This document shows, piece by piece, positions 33,388-44,515 of a DNA stretch of 64,000 nucleotides. Below the pieces are notes generated by a model that saw only the letters and a program-made list of their open reading frames with translations, searched no databases and was not told where the DNA came from. How positions within the stretch are numbered: position 1 is the stretch's first letter; each line of letters opens with the position of its first letter. The stretch is from Ostrinia nubilalis (Eukaryota; Arthropoda; Insecta; Lepidoptera; Crambidae). The DNA lies in assembly GCF_963855985.1 (NCBI RefSeq), contig NC_087090.1:18102501-18166500 (forward strand), given 5' to 3'. The translations under genes were made by a program, and so were the position numbers.

Positions 33388-33606
33388 ATGGCTCTCAACC
33401 TCAAAATTGTGTGTTATGTGATTCTTTTCCTTTTTTATTATGGCTCTGCATCGGCAGACCATCAGGGTTATCGTGGTAGATGCCTCCTCCACGTCGTCGT
33501 AGGGCCACAATCGATACGTCTCCGCTATAGTGCTGCTGATTGGATCTGCGAGAAGACGCCGCGGCGCGTCGCGCCGCCGCGGCACAGGCGGAATAGATCA
33601 GCTTAA
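33388..33606 (+). CDS. Candidate small secreted peptide or first exon
   Basis: A 72-codon frame begins with a convincing signal peptide: MALNLK, a hydrophobic core (IVCYVILFLFYYG), then SASA with likely cleavage before DHQGYRG. The mature part would be about 49 residues, with two Cys and an Arg/Pro-rich end (TPRRVAPPRHRRNRS). The start context GCAGATGG is good, and TTTTTCAG at 33,353-33,360 could be a 5' UTR splice acceptor. No poly(A) signal follows the stop, so the frame could instead be the first exon of a longer gene or a chance ORF. I do not recognise a family. Its size and basic end recall secreted defence peptides, but that is only a resemblance. Confidence 0.3.
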   Translation: MALNLKIVCYVILFLFYYGSASADHQGYRGRCLLHVVVGPQSIRLRYSAADWICEKTPRRVAPPRHRRNRSA

Positions 33607-33811
33607 TTAGTACAACTCTCTAAGATACATTATGTTGCTTGAATGATGACTCAGACGGCTGATTTTCCTAGTCTAGAATGTCACACAATGCTGATTGAAT
33701 GCGTACTGTGACTAAAATTAACGTTGGTTAGCTTGTCTTTTTATTGTTTCTTTGTGTACTTGGCCGGTCATTTTTACCACTAACACCATTATGTGCTGGC
33801 AAATCTTTCTG

Positions 33812-34505
33812 TGCGCTCGCGTCACTTCGTGTCGCGTGGCGTGGCAAAATTTCCGGCGTCCGTCATTAGTAGCTTCTTTATGTGATGAGATAGTACATAA
33901 GCTGAGCACACAGCTCTCCTCTCCCTATGGCTCGCTCGTGTCGCGTCGCTTCGAGTCGCGTGACATGGCAAATTGTCTGGCGTCTGCAGCTTTGTAAATG
34001 CGATCTTACCCGATAGGCTGAGCCAGCTGCTCTGCAATTCCTGTGGCATGATATCATCATCATCATCTCAGCCATAGGACGTCCACTGCTGAACATAGGC
34101 CTTCCCTAATGCTTTCCATGTTGCAGGGTTGCTAGCGGCCTGCGTCCAACACCTTCCTGCTACCTTTATGATGTCGTCGGTCCACCTTGTGGGTGGACGT
34201 CGTACCGGAAAACGCAGCGTGGCATGGTAAATTATCTGAAATTCGTCATTTGTAGCTTTGTATTTATACAATGAGGTCATAGATAGGCTGAGGTGGCTGT
34301 TCTTATCTCCTTGTGGCTAGCTCGTCGCACCGCGTCCTGTCGCGTGGTGGCAAATTGACTGGCATCCCTCATTAGTAGCCTTGTATTGATTACATTTTAA
34401 TATCCTACATTTTAAGCTGCGCTGGCTGTTCTCCCCTTGGCGTGTACTCGCTCGCCTCGCGTCGCGTCGTGTCGCGTGGCAAATAGTCTGGCGTCTGTAA
34501 TTGGA
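33812..34505. repeat. Degenerate ~125-bp tandem repeat, about 5 units
   Basis: Units share a CTCG-rich start (TCGCGTCGC-like), a GTGGCAAATTGTCTGGCGTC-like block, CATTAGTAGCTTTGTA, and a GATAGGCTGAGCTGGCTG end. The GGCAAAT landmark falls at about 33,843, 33,967, 34,224, 34,349 and 34,478; three of four spacings are 124-129 bp, and the wide one holds an RTE-like insertion. Several chance ORFs cross it. Confidence 0.72.
34053..34212 (-). mobile_element. RTE-like LINE 3' end inside the tandem repeat
   Basis: On the minus strand it reads RRPPTRWTDDIIKVAGRCW, then KALGKAYVQQWTSYG, then a stop and an ATGATGATGATGAT tail, so the C-terminal end of the RT frame is open here. It interrupts a unit of the ~125-bp repeat and is 5'-truncated. 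Confidence 0.83.
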
Positions 34506-34509
34506 GGCG

Positions 34510-36845
34510 GATGATGGGATGTCCCGCGCACGGATCGGAACGTTTGATGCACTTCCCGATTAATCTTCACTCAAAGCTCGGCAATTGTCTTGTAGTTACA
34601 TTTTGTTTCTAAGTGAGGAAATACTCGCTTTTGACCATTTAATCCCTGTCTTTGTCAGAATTTCAATTTGTGCCTTAAAATTTAACAACGCGGATGAATT
34701 GATTTTATACGGGTGAACATTTCAGATTCTTGAACCGAAGTTACAAGATGGAATCGCTTAATTTATTTTCATTTTATTTTAACCATAATAATAAAACAAT
34801 CAAAATGTTCTGCGCTGTAAAAACTTCTAGTGTCGACATTAAAAATTCTACCTAAATTGGTTGCAAACGGCAGTTCCACATTGTTCGTATTTTCATTCCC
34901 AAATTCATTTGCATACTTAAAACTTTCAACTTATTATTTCGTTACGGTAACGTCGGCTGCTGCGTCACGCAAACTTGTCAGGAATAAATAAAACTCTTGA
35001 CATTTTAATAATACCTACATGGGGTTACTAGATTTAATTGTGCAGTAGAAAAAATATAGATGCTTCAGTTTCAAGCCTCCATAACTGGACGTTCGTATTG
35101 GCCAAAAGGTTACAGTGACTCTACTTAATAGAATTCCATCGTGCAACGTGCAAATAATTGCAAATTATATCTTCCCGTAAATAATTTTCAAGGTTTTGTT
35201 CATTCATTCAGTCTTATTTATTTATGGCTGTAGAAATATGTGCTAGATAGATAATATTAGGTAATACGCAGGTCAAAGGCATAGAATACAGTACTCGGAA
35301 TCTGTCAGTCCTATATCACTCACTGGAGGCCTTCTTCATGTCTTGCAAACCTGTTTTATTCTCTTTCATTGCAGTACCAACGGGATAAACAATAGAACCT
35401 TACCTACATCTCGTTAAAAGCAGGAACATTGTAGCTAGGTTTTTTAAAAGCACTCGACCTGAGAACGCTAGCCTTTGGAGTTTACTAACAATAATTTCAT
35501 TACAACATTAAGCCAAGTGCAATTGTTGTTCAGGAATCCCTCCTGAAAAGGTTTTAAGCGGGTTCCGTTTGTTTCGAGGGAACTTGGGTAATAATTTAAC
35601 TAAATGAAAAACCTCCAGTGCTAGAGGGAAATGTAATTTCGGGCAGTAAATACAAGAGATTGCGTTAGCTGGATTTATCCCGTTTTCGTCGGTTCTGAAT
35701 ATTAATAATGCGCTTATTTATTTATGGGAGACGTTTTTCTTTGGCAGGTAATGTTTTTAATGTTCGGGGCGGGAGACGGGGACGTCGCCGGCTTGGCGTG
35801 TTTATCTGTCTTGGCTTCATCTTAGCACAATTTTTATTGTGCCTTCAAGGACTTTCTTGAGAAAAATTACTTCGTTCAAGAAGGATATTGTCAGAGATTT
35901 CTCTATTTATTACTCTCAGGGCAACGAGACAGTGATATAGGTAAGTATCTATCCGTTTAATAAAACATGTGTGATAGATTCGATTTCGTCAATCAGGTAT
36001 AATAAAACAGCAGATGTAAGTAGTTACAATAAACAGCATTTCAAATTTATATTTTTGTTGCAAAATGGCACCAGAGTAGGCATATTGTTTTAATTATAAA
36101 AGGTACTTAAATAAAAAGGGTTAACGTTTAAACTCCGAAAGCAATTTGCATTATAATAAATTGGGCGGTAACATTTTCTTGCAACTTTATGCAATCCTGT
36201 TTTTACCTCTGCTTTACACCGCGTCGTAAAAACTTAAAAATTGCACGTGATAAATTAAAAATTGCGGCCGAAAGTTTTTATGCTGTTTCTGAAAGGGCCG
36301 TATAAATGCCACAGAGGTGTACCTTGGATTAATCGTAAAATGCAACAGAGCAATTTTCGTGGAGGTGTAAAAAAAGAATAACCCAAAGTGACAATAGAGG
36401 TAAGGGTCGGAAATGCTTTATTTTACTATGGGGCCAGTTAGTGATGTACGCGACTACCGGGGTGGATGTCCCGGACTTTTGGTCACTATAATTTACGATA
36501 AATGTCACTTTAGTATGTAGAGAAAAATCAGAGTGAACAATTATTAAATTCAGTCACACTTTTTTGATGAATTTCATGTGAATAGTGTTTCATGTGAGCA
36601 CGTAAGATTTCATTTCTGGATAAAAACAACTTTTTGCTTCACTAACATGCACGTTCGTTTCTGTAAGTTTGAAATAAGTAGAAATTAAAATAAAATTCAC
36701 AGACAAAATTCATGTTGTGAAGGAATCTTTTCAGAAGACAACGATACAATAATTTTTCTGGAGACAAAATATTTTTACTTTAGATTTAATCAATATATTT
36801 TAATACATATTAAAAATGTAGAGTAGCCTAAGTAACCTCACGGGT
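34510..36845. other. Non-coding stretch, nothing recognised
   Basis: No ORF over 60 codons, tRNA or named repeat is seen over 2.3 kb. A GC-richer strip at 35,765-35,805 (GGCGGGAGACGGGGACGTCG) stands out and may be regulatory. Confidence 0.4.
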
Positions 36846-36912
36846 AGGTTTTTTTATTTACCAACTGTCAAACCACACATGTAATGCAAATAAATGATTT
36901 GATTTGATTTGA
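36846..36912 (+). mobile_element. LINE 3' end, (TGATT)n tail
   Basis: AACTGTCAAACCACACATGT, then GCAAATAAATGATTTGATTT with more TGATT units, is a common lepidopteran LINE 3' terminus. Only the last ~65 bp are present. Confidence 0.55.
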
Positions 36913-38226
36913 CCTGTTATCTTACGACCATTCTCGTGTAGGCAGATACCCCGTATCAAAACAATCCCGTGTGGATCCCGGACACGCACGCCCCTCTCTA
37001 AAGCAAATGCAGGTGGTCCGTGAAAGTATAAAAATGATTTGTAAACCACCGCTACCGCCATTGCCGGCGACTAACGCGCCGAAAGTTTTTATTGTAATTC
37101 GCGGCTCTCGCGCGCAAATTCGTCTTAAGTCGCCCATCTTGGTTATGGGACGCGCATTTCTCTTTATTGCATACCTTTGCCGGAGATTTATGCCCGTCTC
37201 AGTGTAAGCTGTGTCATAAAGTCTACTTTATTCAATAGCCCGTGGTTAATAAATCATACAATCCGTAACCTCTTATTATTTACGGAAAATGGAATAGCAT
37301 ATCTAAGATCAGAGACTACACAAATCGGCTTCGAAATATTGTCTGTAAATCTATTTCTCATTCATAAGTACAGAAGAGAAAAGGTCGTAACGGCTCTCCA
37401 TATCAACCTACTCAAAATAATGAGCATATTTTCAGAAGTTGGGCAATTCGGGATGTCAAACCAATCCTATTTGGGTTAAGTACCTTTATCCTCCTTTTGT
37501 TTCCATACACGCCGTATGTTCCCTTTGAATAACTGTAGCTATGTTGATTTTATTTTATTCTCAGTAAGTATTGGCTTTTTTGAAAAAGTACCGCTTTGTG
37601 ATAGGTAATAATGTGGGCCAGTTCTGTGGCCACTAGATAAGACCCTCATAAGTCTGAGCTCTATTGAACCTTCAGGGGTTTGACTTACGACCGCTGGCTT
37701 TTTCTCTTGTCATAGATTTATAGCCGGTTTAAAGAACGAAATAACGCCATGTATTTTTCAATCTTTCCTTTCACCCTTCCCCGACGCACTAAAAGCCGGC
37801 AAATCATTATCAGCGCGGTACATAAAGCATCCAAGAGGTTCTGTGAGCACACGTAGTATGCTGTACTCGTATATGTCGAGACAATGCGAGAACAAATGTG
37901 TCGAGGAGATAGCGGTATATCGTTGCAGTAGCGTCTCCAGGGGTTAGGAGAAATAGGGACAGTTCTGGACCTAAGCTTGCTGGAACTTTGTGTAATTTGA
38001 CGCGGAGTCTGCGTTACACATCAATTTCAGGGCTCAGGGCACGTTTATTCTTTGAATAAGTAATATCTACCTATCGTGCTATTAGAGGCCGGCGTATGAC
38101 TGAAGTAAGTATTGTTTCATAATCATCCATTCTTGATTTACTATTATTCTACGAGTAGGTACAAGAACTTTAAAATACTTTGAAGTATTCAAATTAATTC
38201 ATATTTCCATCTTTAACGGCAAGAAA
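36913..38226. other. Non-coding stretch; overlapping small ORFs
   Basis: Four overlapping frames on both strands at 36,858-37,207 reflect a GC-richer island (about 37,030-37,140) rather than a gene: none has a domain or splice signal. A frame at 37,177-37,479 is likewise unrecognised. Confidence 0.35.
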
Positions 38227-39193
38227 TATAGGGTCCTTCTAAATCAGCTACGTTCCGTTTAATGGGAGCATGTATACGTCACACTGAATACGTTCCCAAA
38301 GTTTGAGCCAAAAATTCAGGCTAGTTTCCGAGATAATTAAGGAAACAACTTCATTTCTTATCAACCCAATACAACACCCTGTTCAGCTGATTCACTACTA
38401 CACCGACAAAAACGCACGCACACGAGCTTACGTAATGGCCGCCATTGCGCTTGTGCTGCCGTTGGGCCACTGGCCGCGAACACAAGAGTGCCGCCGGACG
38501 ACGGACCGGGCGCCACACAAGCTATTCTAGGGCTACTACTAGTTATTTGAGGAATTAAATTAAGCAGAAAATTAAAGTTTATTTATTTTTGGTAACATAA
38601 AAAAATCTTATGTGGTAAGTACTTATTTAGTGGCCTTAATGGAATGATGTTTATTCAAAAATTCGTTAAAATACTTTTGCGCTTGTAAAAATCTTTCATT
38701 TCAAACGTAGCAACGAAACGAAGCAAAAAGTTAGTTGCCGAAATCAATGACTTATTTTTATGCCATACACAACTGGGATAGTTACCATGACTATGAAATT
38801 TAGAATTACGGTTATTATTACGATAAAGCAGGCACATTTTTCATGTTAATTTTAATCGCTTAATATCCCCTTAGCAAATTAAATAAAAATGTGATTCGTA
38901 ATTGACTCGATCATAGCAGAAACTAAACGCTACTATCGAATTATCTACCTGTGATTATCGGCAGTCTTTAGTATTCCGAAGTAAATAAGTAAATAATTGT
39001 TCCCAACTATCAATTTTAAACTGAAATAATAATCATTAAAATCATCGTAGAAACAAAAAAAAATTATAAAAGTAAATAATGATAGTTTTATTATTATTAA
39101 GATTAGAAAGAATTTTGGAGTTGACATCCTTATTTATGCGTGGCGGAGTCGGTGGTATCAAAGACAGCCGTCCCTCACAATAGCCGACCGCGC

Positions 39194-39653
39194 TAGTGTT
39201 GTAAGAACCTCGAGTCTTTAAAGTCTTTATTTTGAGACTTGAGTTTATTTTTAAGACTAGGACTCGTTAGTCACATGAATAAGGGAATAATTGAGTCTTC
39301 CGAGTCCTTTCGAGTATTTTAAGTTCTTTGAGCTAGACTGAATCATGACATGAACTTGAGTTGGTGTATACTAATAGGCAATAATGAGTGATTTCATATC
39401 ATCATCCGTATGTTATATCCTAATTGAAAATAAAATAAATCGCACAATACAAATGTAATATCAATAAAATTGCATTAAACGCAAATAATCGAATCAGAAG
39501 TATCCATCTAAAGACTGACGATTTTCGTAATCAAAAAGTTAAAACGGTCCAATAAAATAATAAACACACAGTCTTAATTCATAGCTATTTTATTTTCTTC
39601 AAACTTTTAATAAGTAAGATTCCAAGACTCGAGTGTCGTATCGTACAACACTA
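39194..39653. mobile_element. Nested inverted-repeat element inside copy B
   Basis: This is the counterpart of 5,860-6,323 in copy A, with the same TAGTGTTGTA tips and CTCGAGTC inner repeats. Confidence 0.5.
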
Positions 39654-40542
39654 GCCGGCGCGCAGCAAACGAACTTTTAGACACGTGCCGCCGCCTTTAG
39701 ACACGTGCCGCCGGCCGCCGGCTAGCGCAATGTACACTCACCAAAATAAAATTAAGAGATGCAACAAACTTTTTTTTACTATGCAAATTAAAATTGTGTT
39801 TATTGTTAAATCACAGGTACATAAGATAGGTCATAAATAAATACCAAGTTGGAACGGAAATGATTCGGAAATTTTATTTAACTAATTAGGTACCTACCTA
39901 CCTCATCTACTTTTCTATTGTAATAGAAATGATGACATTAACGATTAATTTAAGAATGGACTTTGATTTAGGATAAATGGAATATCAATACAAACAAATT
40001 GAAGAGTTTTATTTGCTTCAATAGTCTAATTTAATGTTTCTAAATAATTGACTAGGCCATTGAATTACCTTCACAAAACAATAAGTTCGATTAATTTTTA
40101 ATTATTATCTGTTATAGGATATTTTACCATGAAATACTCAACATCATAATTTAGATTCGAATCAATTGAAATCGAAAGCAAGCAGATAAAATAATAAACA
40201 AATAAGTTTCTTTTTTGTCGTCGACTGTACGCTTATGCCAACTTTTCGGCTTTTGCTTTGGCGGCGTCGGCGTCTTTGTGTCAACAAAAGGCGTGCGGCT
40301 TGTCGGCATTTGTCGGCGCGTGCGCTTTGATTTAATTCAGTTTTTGATTAGCTTTCTTGTGTGAAGGTGCGTTTTGTAGTGCTCGTGAAGTGAACTATGA
40401 CGCACAGATGTACAAATGCAAATAAATTTACTAAGACGCGCCTTAAAAATCATGGCCTTTGCTGATTTTTCGATGGTATCGTGAGTCCGTTTTACTGTGA
40501 TTAACATAAGATAATAAGGATAGACAACGATATGAGAGTAGG

Positions 40543-40981
40543 CAGTGGCGGGGCAAGACCTAAATTTGATGTGGGCAAGACAGATTTCGCGAGGCCTTGT
40601 TCTGTGGCGACCTGAAGACGGATTTTATAAAAAAAAAAAAAAAACGGGTCAACGGTCTATTCATTGACAGTTTCTGATTTCTTGATTCAGTGATTATTTT
40701 TAAAGGAATATTGCGCCAAAGAATAATGTTCGTCACTTAAAACCGTGTTGTTGCTTAATTTTGTGTCTGGTTATGGCTGAATTTGTTTGGAAAAAAATAT
40801 ATTTTTTAACTACATTGTTTAGCTATCAAGAATTTATATTTAATAGTCAATGTTTGCATTTATTGTGATATTGTCATCTTCACCTTGTATACATTTTTTC
40901 AAAATTTTTGATGCGCGAGGCCCCTTGTTCCGCGAGGCCGTAGGCGGTGGCCCACGTCGCCTACGCCTTACGCCGCCACTG
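40543..40981. mobile_element. hAT-type non-autonomous element, 439 bp
   Basis: It begins CAGTGGCGGGGCAAG and ends TTACGCCGCCACTG. The octamer AGAGTAGG is exactly duplicated (40,535-40,542 and 40,982-40,989), and copy A shows the empty site with one AGAGTAGG (about 7,205-7,212). It has an internal poly(A)-like run near 40,630. Non-coding. Confidence 0.92.
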
Positions 40982-41351
40982 AGAGTAGGCCTGCAACATT
41001 AAAGTGATAGCTCGCCCAATCAGTCGATCAGCTAATCGGCTATCAGCTGTGACGACTGCTGTGAGTTGTTATGACGTGAGTGTAAACAACAAAAAAGTGT
41101 GCAGTGGTAGTGAGCGTTGTGTGTGTTGTGTCTCGTGTTCCTGTGCAGAATGAATACACTACAGCTTTGTTGTGTGAGTAAAAAATACAGCATGTTCCAT
41201 TATGTAAGACGAAATGAATTTTTATTTTTGTTAGAAAATGTAACTTTGTAAAATCATTATAAAACACATACTCAAATTTGGTGAACTTGTTCAGTGTACC
41301 GTATAGATGCCCCCATTAAAAGGAATGTAGCTAGTTTAGAAGGACCCTGTA

Positions 41352-43293
41352 TAAAATAGGTAACATAAAGTACACACTTGACTAGATCTACATAACTTTC
41401 GGCGAGTTGCGCGGTTTTCATTTTCCTTCACAGAACCGAGCCTTGTTTTCACATAGTTATTTCAAGTTACGGCTGACACGACCTTAAGGTAAATTCCTCG
41501 AATTTAAGACTTTCCATCCTTTAAAGAAGTGGCTCCAAAGTTTCTTAATTTACTAAGTTATGTTTTTCGTTGTCTAGACTGGAATCATGATTATTTTATC
41601 TCAAGAAATATAAGGGTTATAAAAGTTTGAGATACTTTTAATGCTAATTTGCTAATGAATTAGTTAGAAAGTTTAGAAACACAATCCACTTTGTATTTTT
41701 TGTGGCTTTTTCAAATGTTTCATGTTATTTCGCATACAGACACAAAACAATTTTGATTGTTTTTCTGACGTTCATCGTCTCGATTATCCCGATATGTGCA
41801 TCAACGTGGTCACCCCAACCGACGTACCCAATAACATTTTATTCTCCTCCTTTCAGATAATGATAATATTGTGTTTAACGTTTCCATTTGCCGGATTTCA
41901 CAATTGTGTCGCCGATGTGTTTCGTTCGTTCGATCCCAATTCGTACGAATGTGGGTGGACGAAAATTATTATAAGTGCTCTTAGGTACTATGTGGAAAAT
42001 CACTTGCAATTACATACTGTAAGTATGGAAGTATTTTCATCAATGACAAAGAAAATGAGGACTTTTATTTTGATTTTGTGGAGAACCTAAGATTTTATGA
42101 TGAACATAAAACCAAGTCTTATCAAGCTAAGTAATAATAAATCTGAAAGTTAAATCATCTAATTACTAAATCATAATTACTACTAACTGTCGTTATGTCG
42201 TTAGTCCAGGTAGAGAAGAAATTCCCTCACAAATTGGAATGTAAGTACTGTCGTACTGTTTACACGACCTGTGTCAGTCCGGCCCGGATCGCTCTCGCCT
42301 GTATCGCCCTTTGAAGCCCGCTAAAGGACACCTATCATTAGGCCCTCACGGTCAGTGGCTATTTGTGGAGGCCAGTTTGTGCCAGCCAGCCTTTGTGCTG
42401 TCACAACCCTCGAAACAAGCCAAAGGGTGGACAACTGTAATTGAAGGGTTACGGAATTTTATTGAGACCGCTTGTATTGGCTATTTGGTGGCTTAAAACC
42501 TATTTTGTTATTGATTTTTATTTGGAATACAAAATTCCTTGATTTTTGAATATCAACTTTGATATGAATGGAAATATGCCGACACGTAAGCTATAGGTAT
42601 TTACATAGTTTACCAAGAAGTTTATTAATACTTCCAGATTTTGATTTGATAAATAAAATCAAATTCTATTAAGTTAGTATGCAGGCCCTTTTTAGGGCTT
42701 TTGGGACACACACTTCCCAAATACCTATAGCTTGCTCTACCACCACTTCGGGACGACATATCGGCTGAATCTAGTATTAATTTTCCTAATTGATGCAGAC
42801 TTCTGTAAGGCTTACGGTCTAGATATTAGTAAAAAGAATCCAAGGCATCTTGCATCTAGTCCTTTGTTCTGTCAAAACAGTCCCAAAGACAGAGGCACAA
42901 AGGCAGTGAAAAACGGCCCACCCGGAGGCGGCAATTAAATATAATTTAGTGGGTTACAAATTCTAGAGGCACTCGCCCTAATAACCGTTACTATAACGGC
43001 GTTATTGCGCCGCGTAAATATGCCGGCCGCCGCAATTGATATGGACCAAGTTTGCCCACTTATCGTTAGTGCTTGAGCTACGATGGTTCTAGCTATAGAA
43101 ATAAAACATAATTCAATTCTCTTCCCTTCATAGAATATTGTTAATGACAATGTATCAGCTCAGAATTTAATAAACACTTTAGTGAATATTGCAGTACCTA
43201 CCAACATCTTTTAGTTGTAAAATTGAAATAAAAACTCAAATCTAGCGAAATACCGTAAGACTTTTACCTTTCGAGTATCAATCATAACACTAT
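41352..43293. other. Mostly non-coding stretch
   Basis: Apart from one candidate exon (next entry) I see no gene. Small frames at 42,311-42,496 and 42,732-42,938 are not recognised. A GC-richer, TAAT-containing island at 42,960-43,035 may be regulatory. Confidence 0.35.
41857..41984 (+). CDS. Candidate internal coding exon, family unknown
   Basis: TTCTCCTCCTTTCAG precedes an open 128-nt stretch that ends in TTAG followed by GTACTATG, so both splice signals are plausible. Its translation includes LCLTFPFAGFHNCVADVF, then RSFDPNSYECGWTK. It is part of a longer 122-codon open frame (41,722-42,090). Codon choice looks protein-like, with GTC, GCC, GAT and TTC used. I do not recognise a family and no neighbouring exon was identified, so this may be chance. 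Confidence 0.2.
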
Positions 43294-43297
43294 GTAC

Positions 43298-43544
43298 TAT
43301 TAGAGGCCGGTAGATCTATTCTCATAAATAAAACACTGGATACTCATCTTTCACAGTATATTGCCTTATTTTAGATACAATTCATCACTTAGCACAAAAG
43401 CGCGCGGAGTCGTCTCCGCGCGTCCCTCTATTCTGACGTTTGATCCTAGTGTGACATTGACGTATTGTCAATGTCACTATGACAGCATCTCATTGGCCAC
43501 AACGATACCGTTATTTTAACGTTTTAGATTTTTCATGATTAACA
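43298..43544. repeat. 247-bp LTR, left copy
   Basis: It starts TATTAGAGGCCGG (TG changed to TA) and ends GATTAACA. It contains ATAAATAAAAC near its start and two perfect inverted repeats: CGCGCGGAG/CTCCGCGCG (43,401-43,422) and GTGACATTGAC/GTCAATGTCAC (43,451-43,477). Confidence 0.88.
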
Positions 43545-43639
43545 GTTCGGCCATCCTACATTTCCTTCGCCCTCGAAGGTCTACTCTACTCATAGCACAC
43601 TTGACGCCTCGTATTGGGATCCGGCTGTGCCACCATTCG

Positions 43640-44160
43640 CACCATACGCTGGCCGTGAATGCGCTCATAGGCGCCCACGACGTGCCCTGGCTCACGCGCG
43701 CCCTGCTGCACCGCCTGCCCGCGCACTCGCTGGCGCGCGACCTGCAGCGCGCCGAGCGCGAGCCGTTGCCGCTGCTGGCGCTGGCCGCGCTGCTGCTGCC
43801 CGAAGCACGCGCGCTGATCGCGCTGCTGCTGCCCGATGCACGCGCGCTGACCGCGCTGCTGCTGCCCGAAGCACGCGCGCTGACCGCGCTGCTGCTGCCC
43901 GAAGCACGCGCGCTGATCGCGCTGCTGCTGCCCGATGCACGCGCGCTGACCGCGCTGCTGCTGCCCGATGCACGCGCGCTGACCGCGCTGCTGCTGCCCG
44001 AAGCACGCGCGCTGACCGCGCTGCTGCTGCCCGATGCACGCGCGCTGACCGCGCTGCTGCTGCCCGATGCACGCGCGCTGACCGCGCTGCTGCTGCCCGA
44101 AGCACGCGCGCTGACCGCGCTGCTGCTGCCCGAAGCACGCGCGCTGACCGCGCTGTTGCT
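43640..44160 (+). pseudogene. Captured coding-like fragment with minisatellite
   Basis: A plus-strand frame reads HTLAVNALIGAHDVPWLTRA, then LLHRLPAHSLARDLQ, then EREPLPLLALAALLLPEARA before entering the 33-bp repeat. Codons are almost all C/G-ending (CTG, GCC, CGC, GAC), as in highly expressed or GC3-rich lepidopteran genes and unlike the AT-rich surroundings. It predicts helical, leucine-rich protein. The family is not recognised. The frame has no proper start of its own: the ATG used by the open frame (43,535) is inside the LTR. I read it as an exon copied from a host gene, with its end expanded into a minisatellite. Confidence 0.5.
43790..44152. repeat. 33-bp minisatellite, 11 units
   Basis: The unit CTGCTGCTGCCCGAAGCACG followed by CGCGCTGACCGCG repeats eleven times, with GAA/GAT and ACC/ATC variants, and then a partial unit. 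Because 33 is a multiple of three and the unit lacks stops, four reading frames on two strands stay open through it; only the plus frame continuous with the upstream coding-like block (LLLPEARALTA) is likely to be original. Confidence 0.95.
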
Positions 44161-44299
44161 GCAGTTTCATGACAATACCACGTGTCAATAGTTCATGATG
44201 TCTCCCACACAAGGCACGGCATCTTCACAATTCCTGATGTCACACAGACATCCCACACAGCTTGTCATGACATGTCTCACATAGCTTGTCATAACATGT

Positions 44300-44515
44300 T
44301 ACACACAGCTGGTGGCACCCGGTGGACACGCGGCAGGAGCAGCCGCATGCCGACCGCGCCGCGCGCCACGCCGCACTGCACCGAGCTGGCTGTCGCGCCG
44401 CTGCGGCCCGCCGCGCTTGAGCCGCCGCCGCCGCCCACGCGCGAGCACCTGCAGCTGGCGCCGCTAAGCGCGCTGCACGCCACGCACCTCTGCACGCTGA
44501 CTACTTTCGGCTCTG
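44300..44515 (+). pseudogene. Second captured coding-like fragment
   Basis: After a TTACACACAG acceptor-like site, a plus frame gives TELAVAPLRPAALEPPPPPT, then REHLQLAPLSALHATHLC, with the same C/G-ending codon bias as the first block. The first ~70 bp read better in another frame (DTRQEQPHADRAARHAALHR), which suggests an internal frameshift. It is separated from the first block by 140 bp of AT-richer, intron-like sequence. No family is recognised. Confidence 0.4.

Larger units (their letters stand above)
38229..41349. mobile_element. 2.67-kb TIR element, copy B, with hAT insertion
   Basis: It is the same element as copy A (4,907-7,578), in the same orientation and nearly identical except for scattered substitutions, small indels (for example TACTAAT missing near 39,420) and a 439-bp insertion with its 8-bp duplication. 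TA flanks both ends (38,227-38,228 and 41,350-41,351). Outside the ends the two loci differ, so this is transposition, not segmental duplication. No transposase is seen. Confidence 0.85.

Noticed and set aside
38080..38092. TATTAGAGGCCGG, identical to the first 13 bases of the left 247-bp LTR
   Set aside because: The match stops after 13 bases and nothing following resembles the LTR; not enough to call an LTR remnant.
43535..44212. Four long overlapping ORFs (up to 218 codons) on both strands
   Set aside because: They stay open because a stop-free 33-bp unit repeats in register; only the plus frame that continues the upstream coding-like block has independent support, and that only as a captured fragment.
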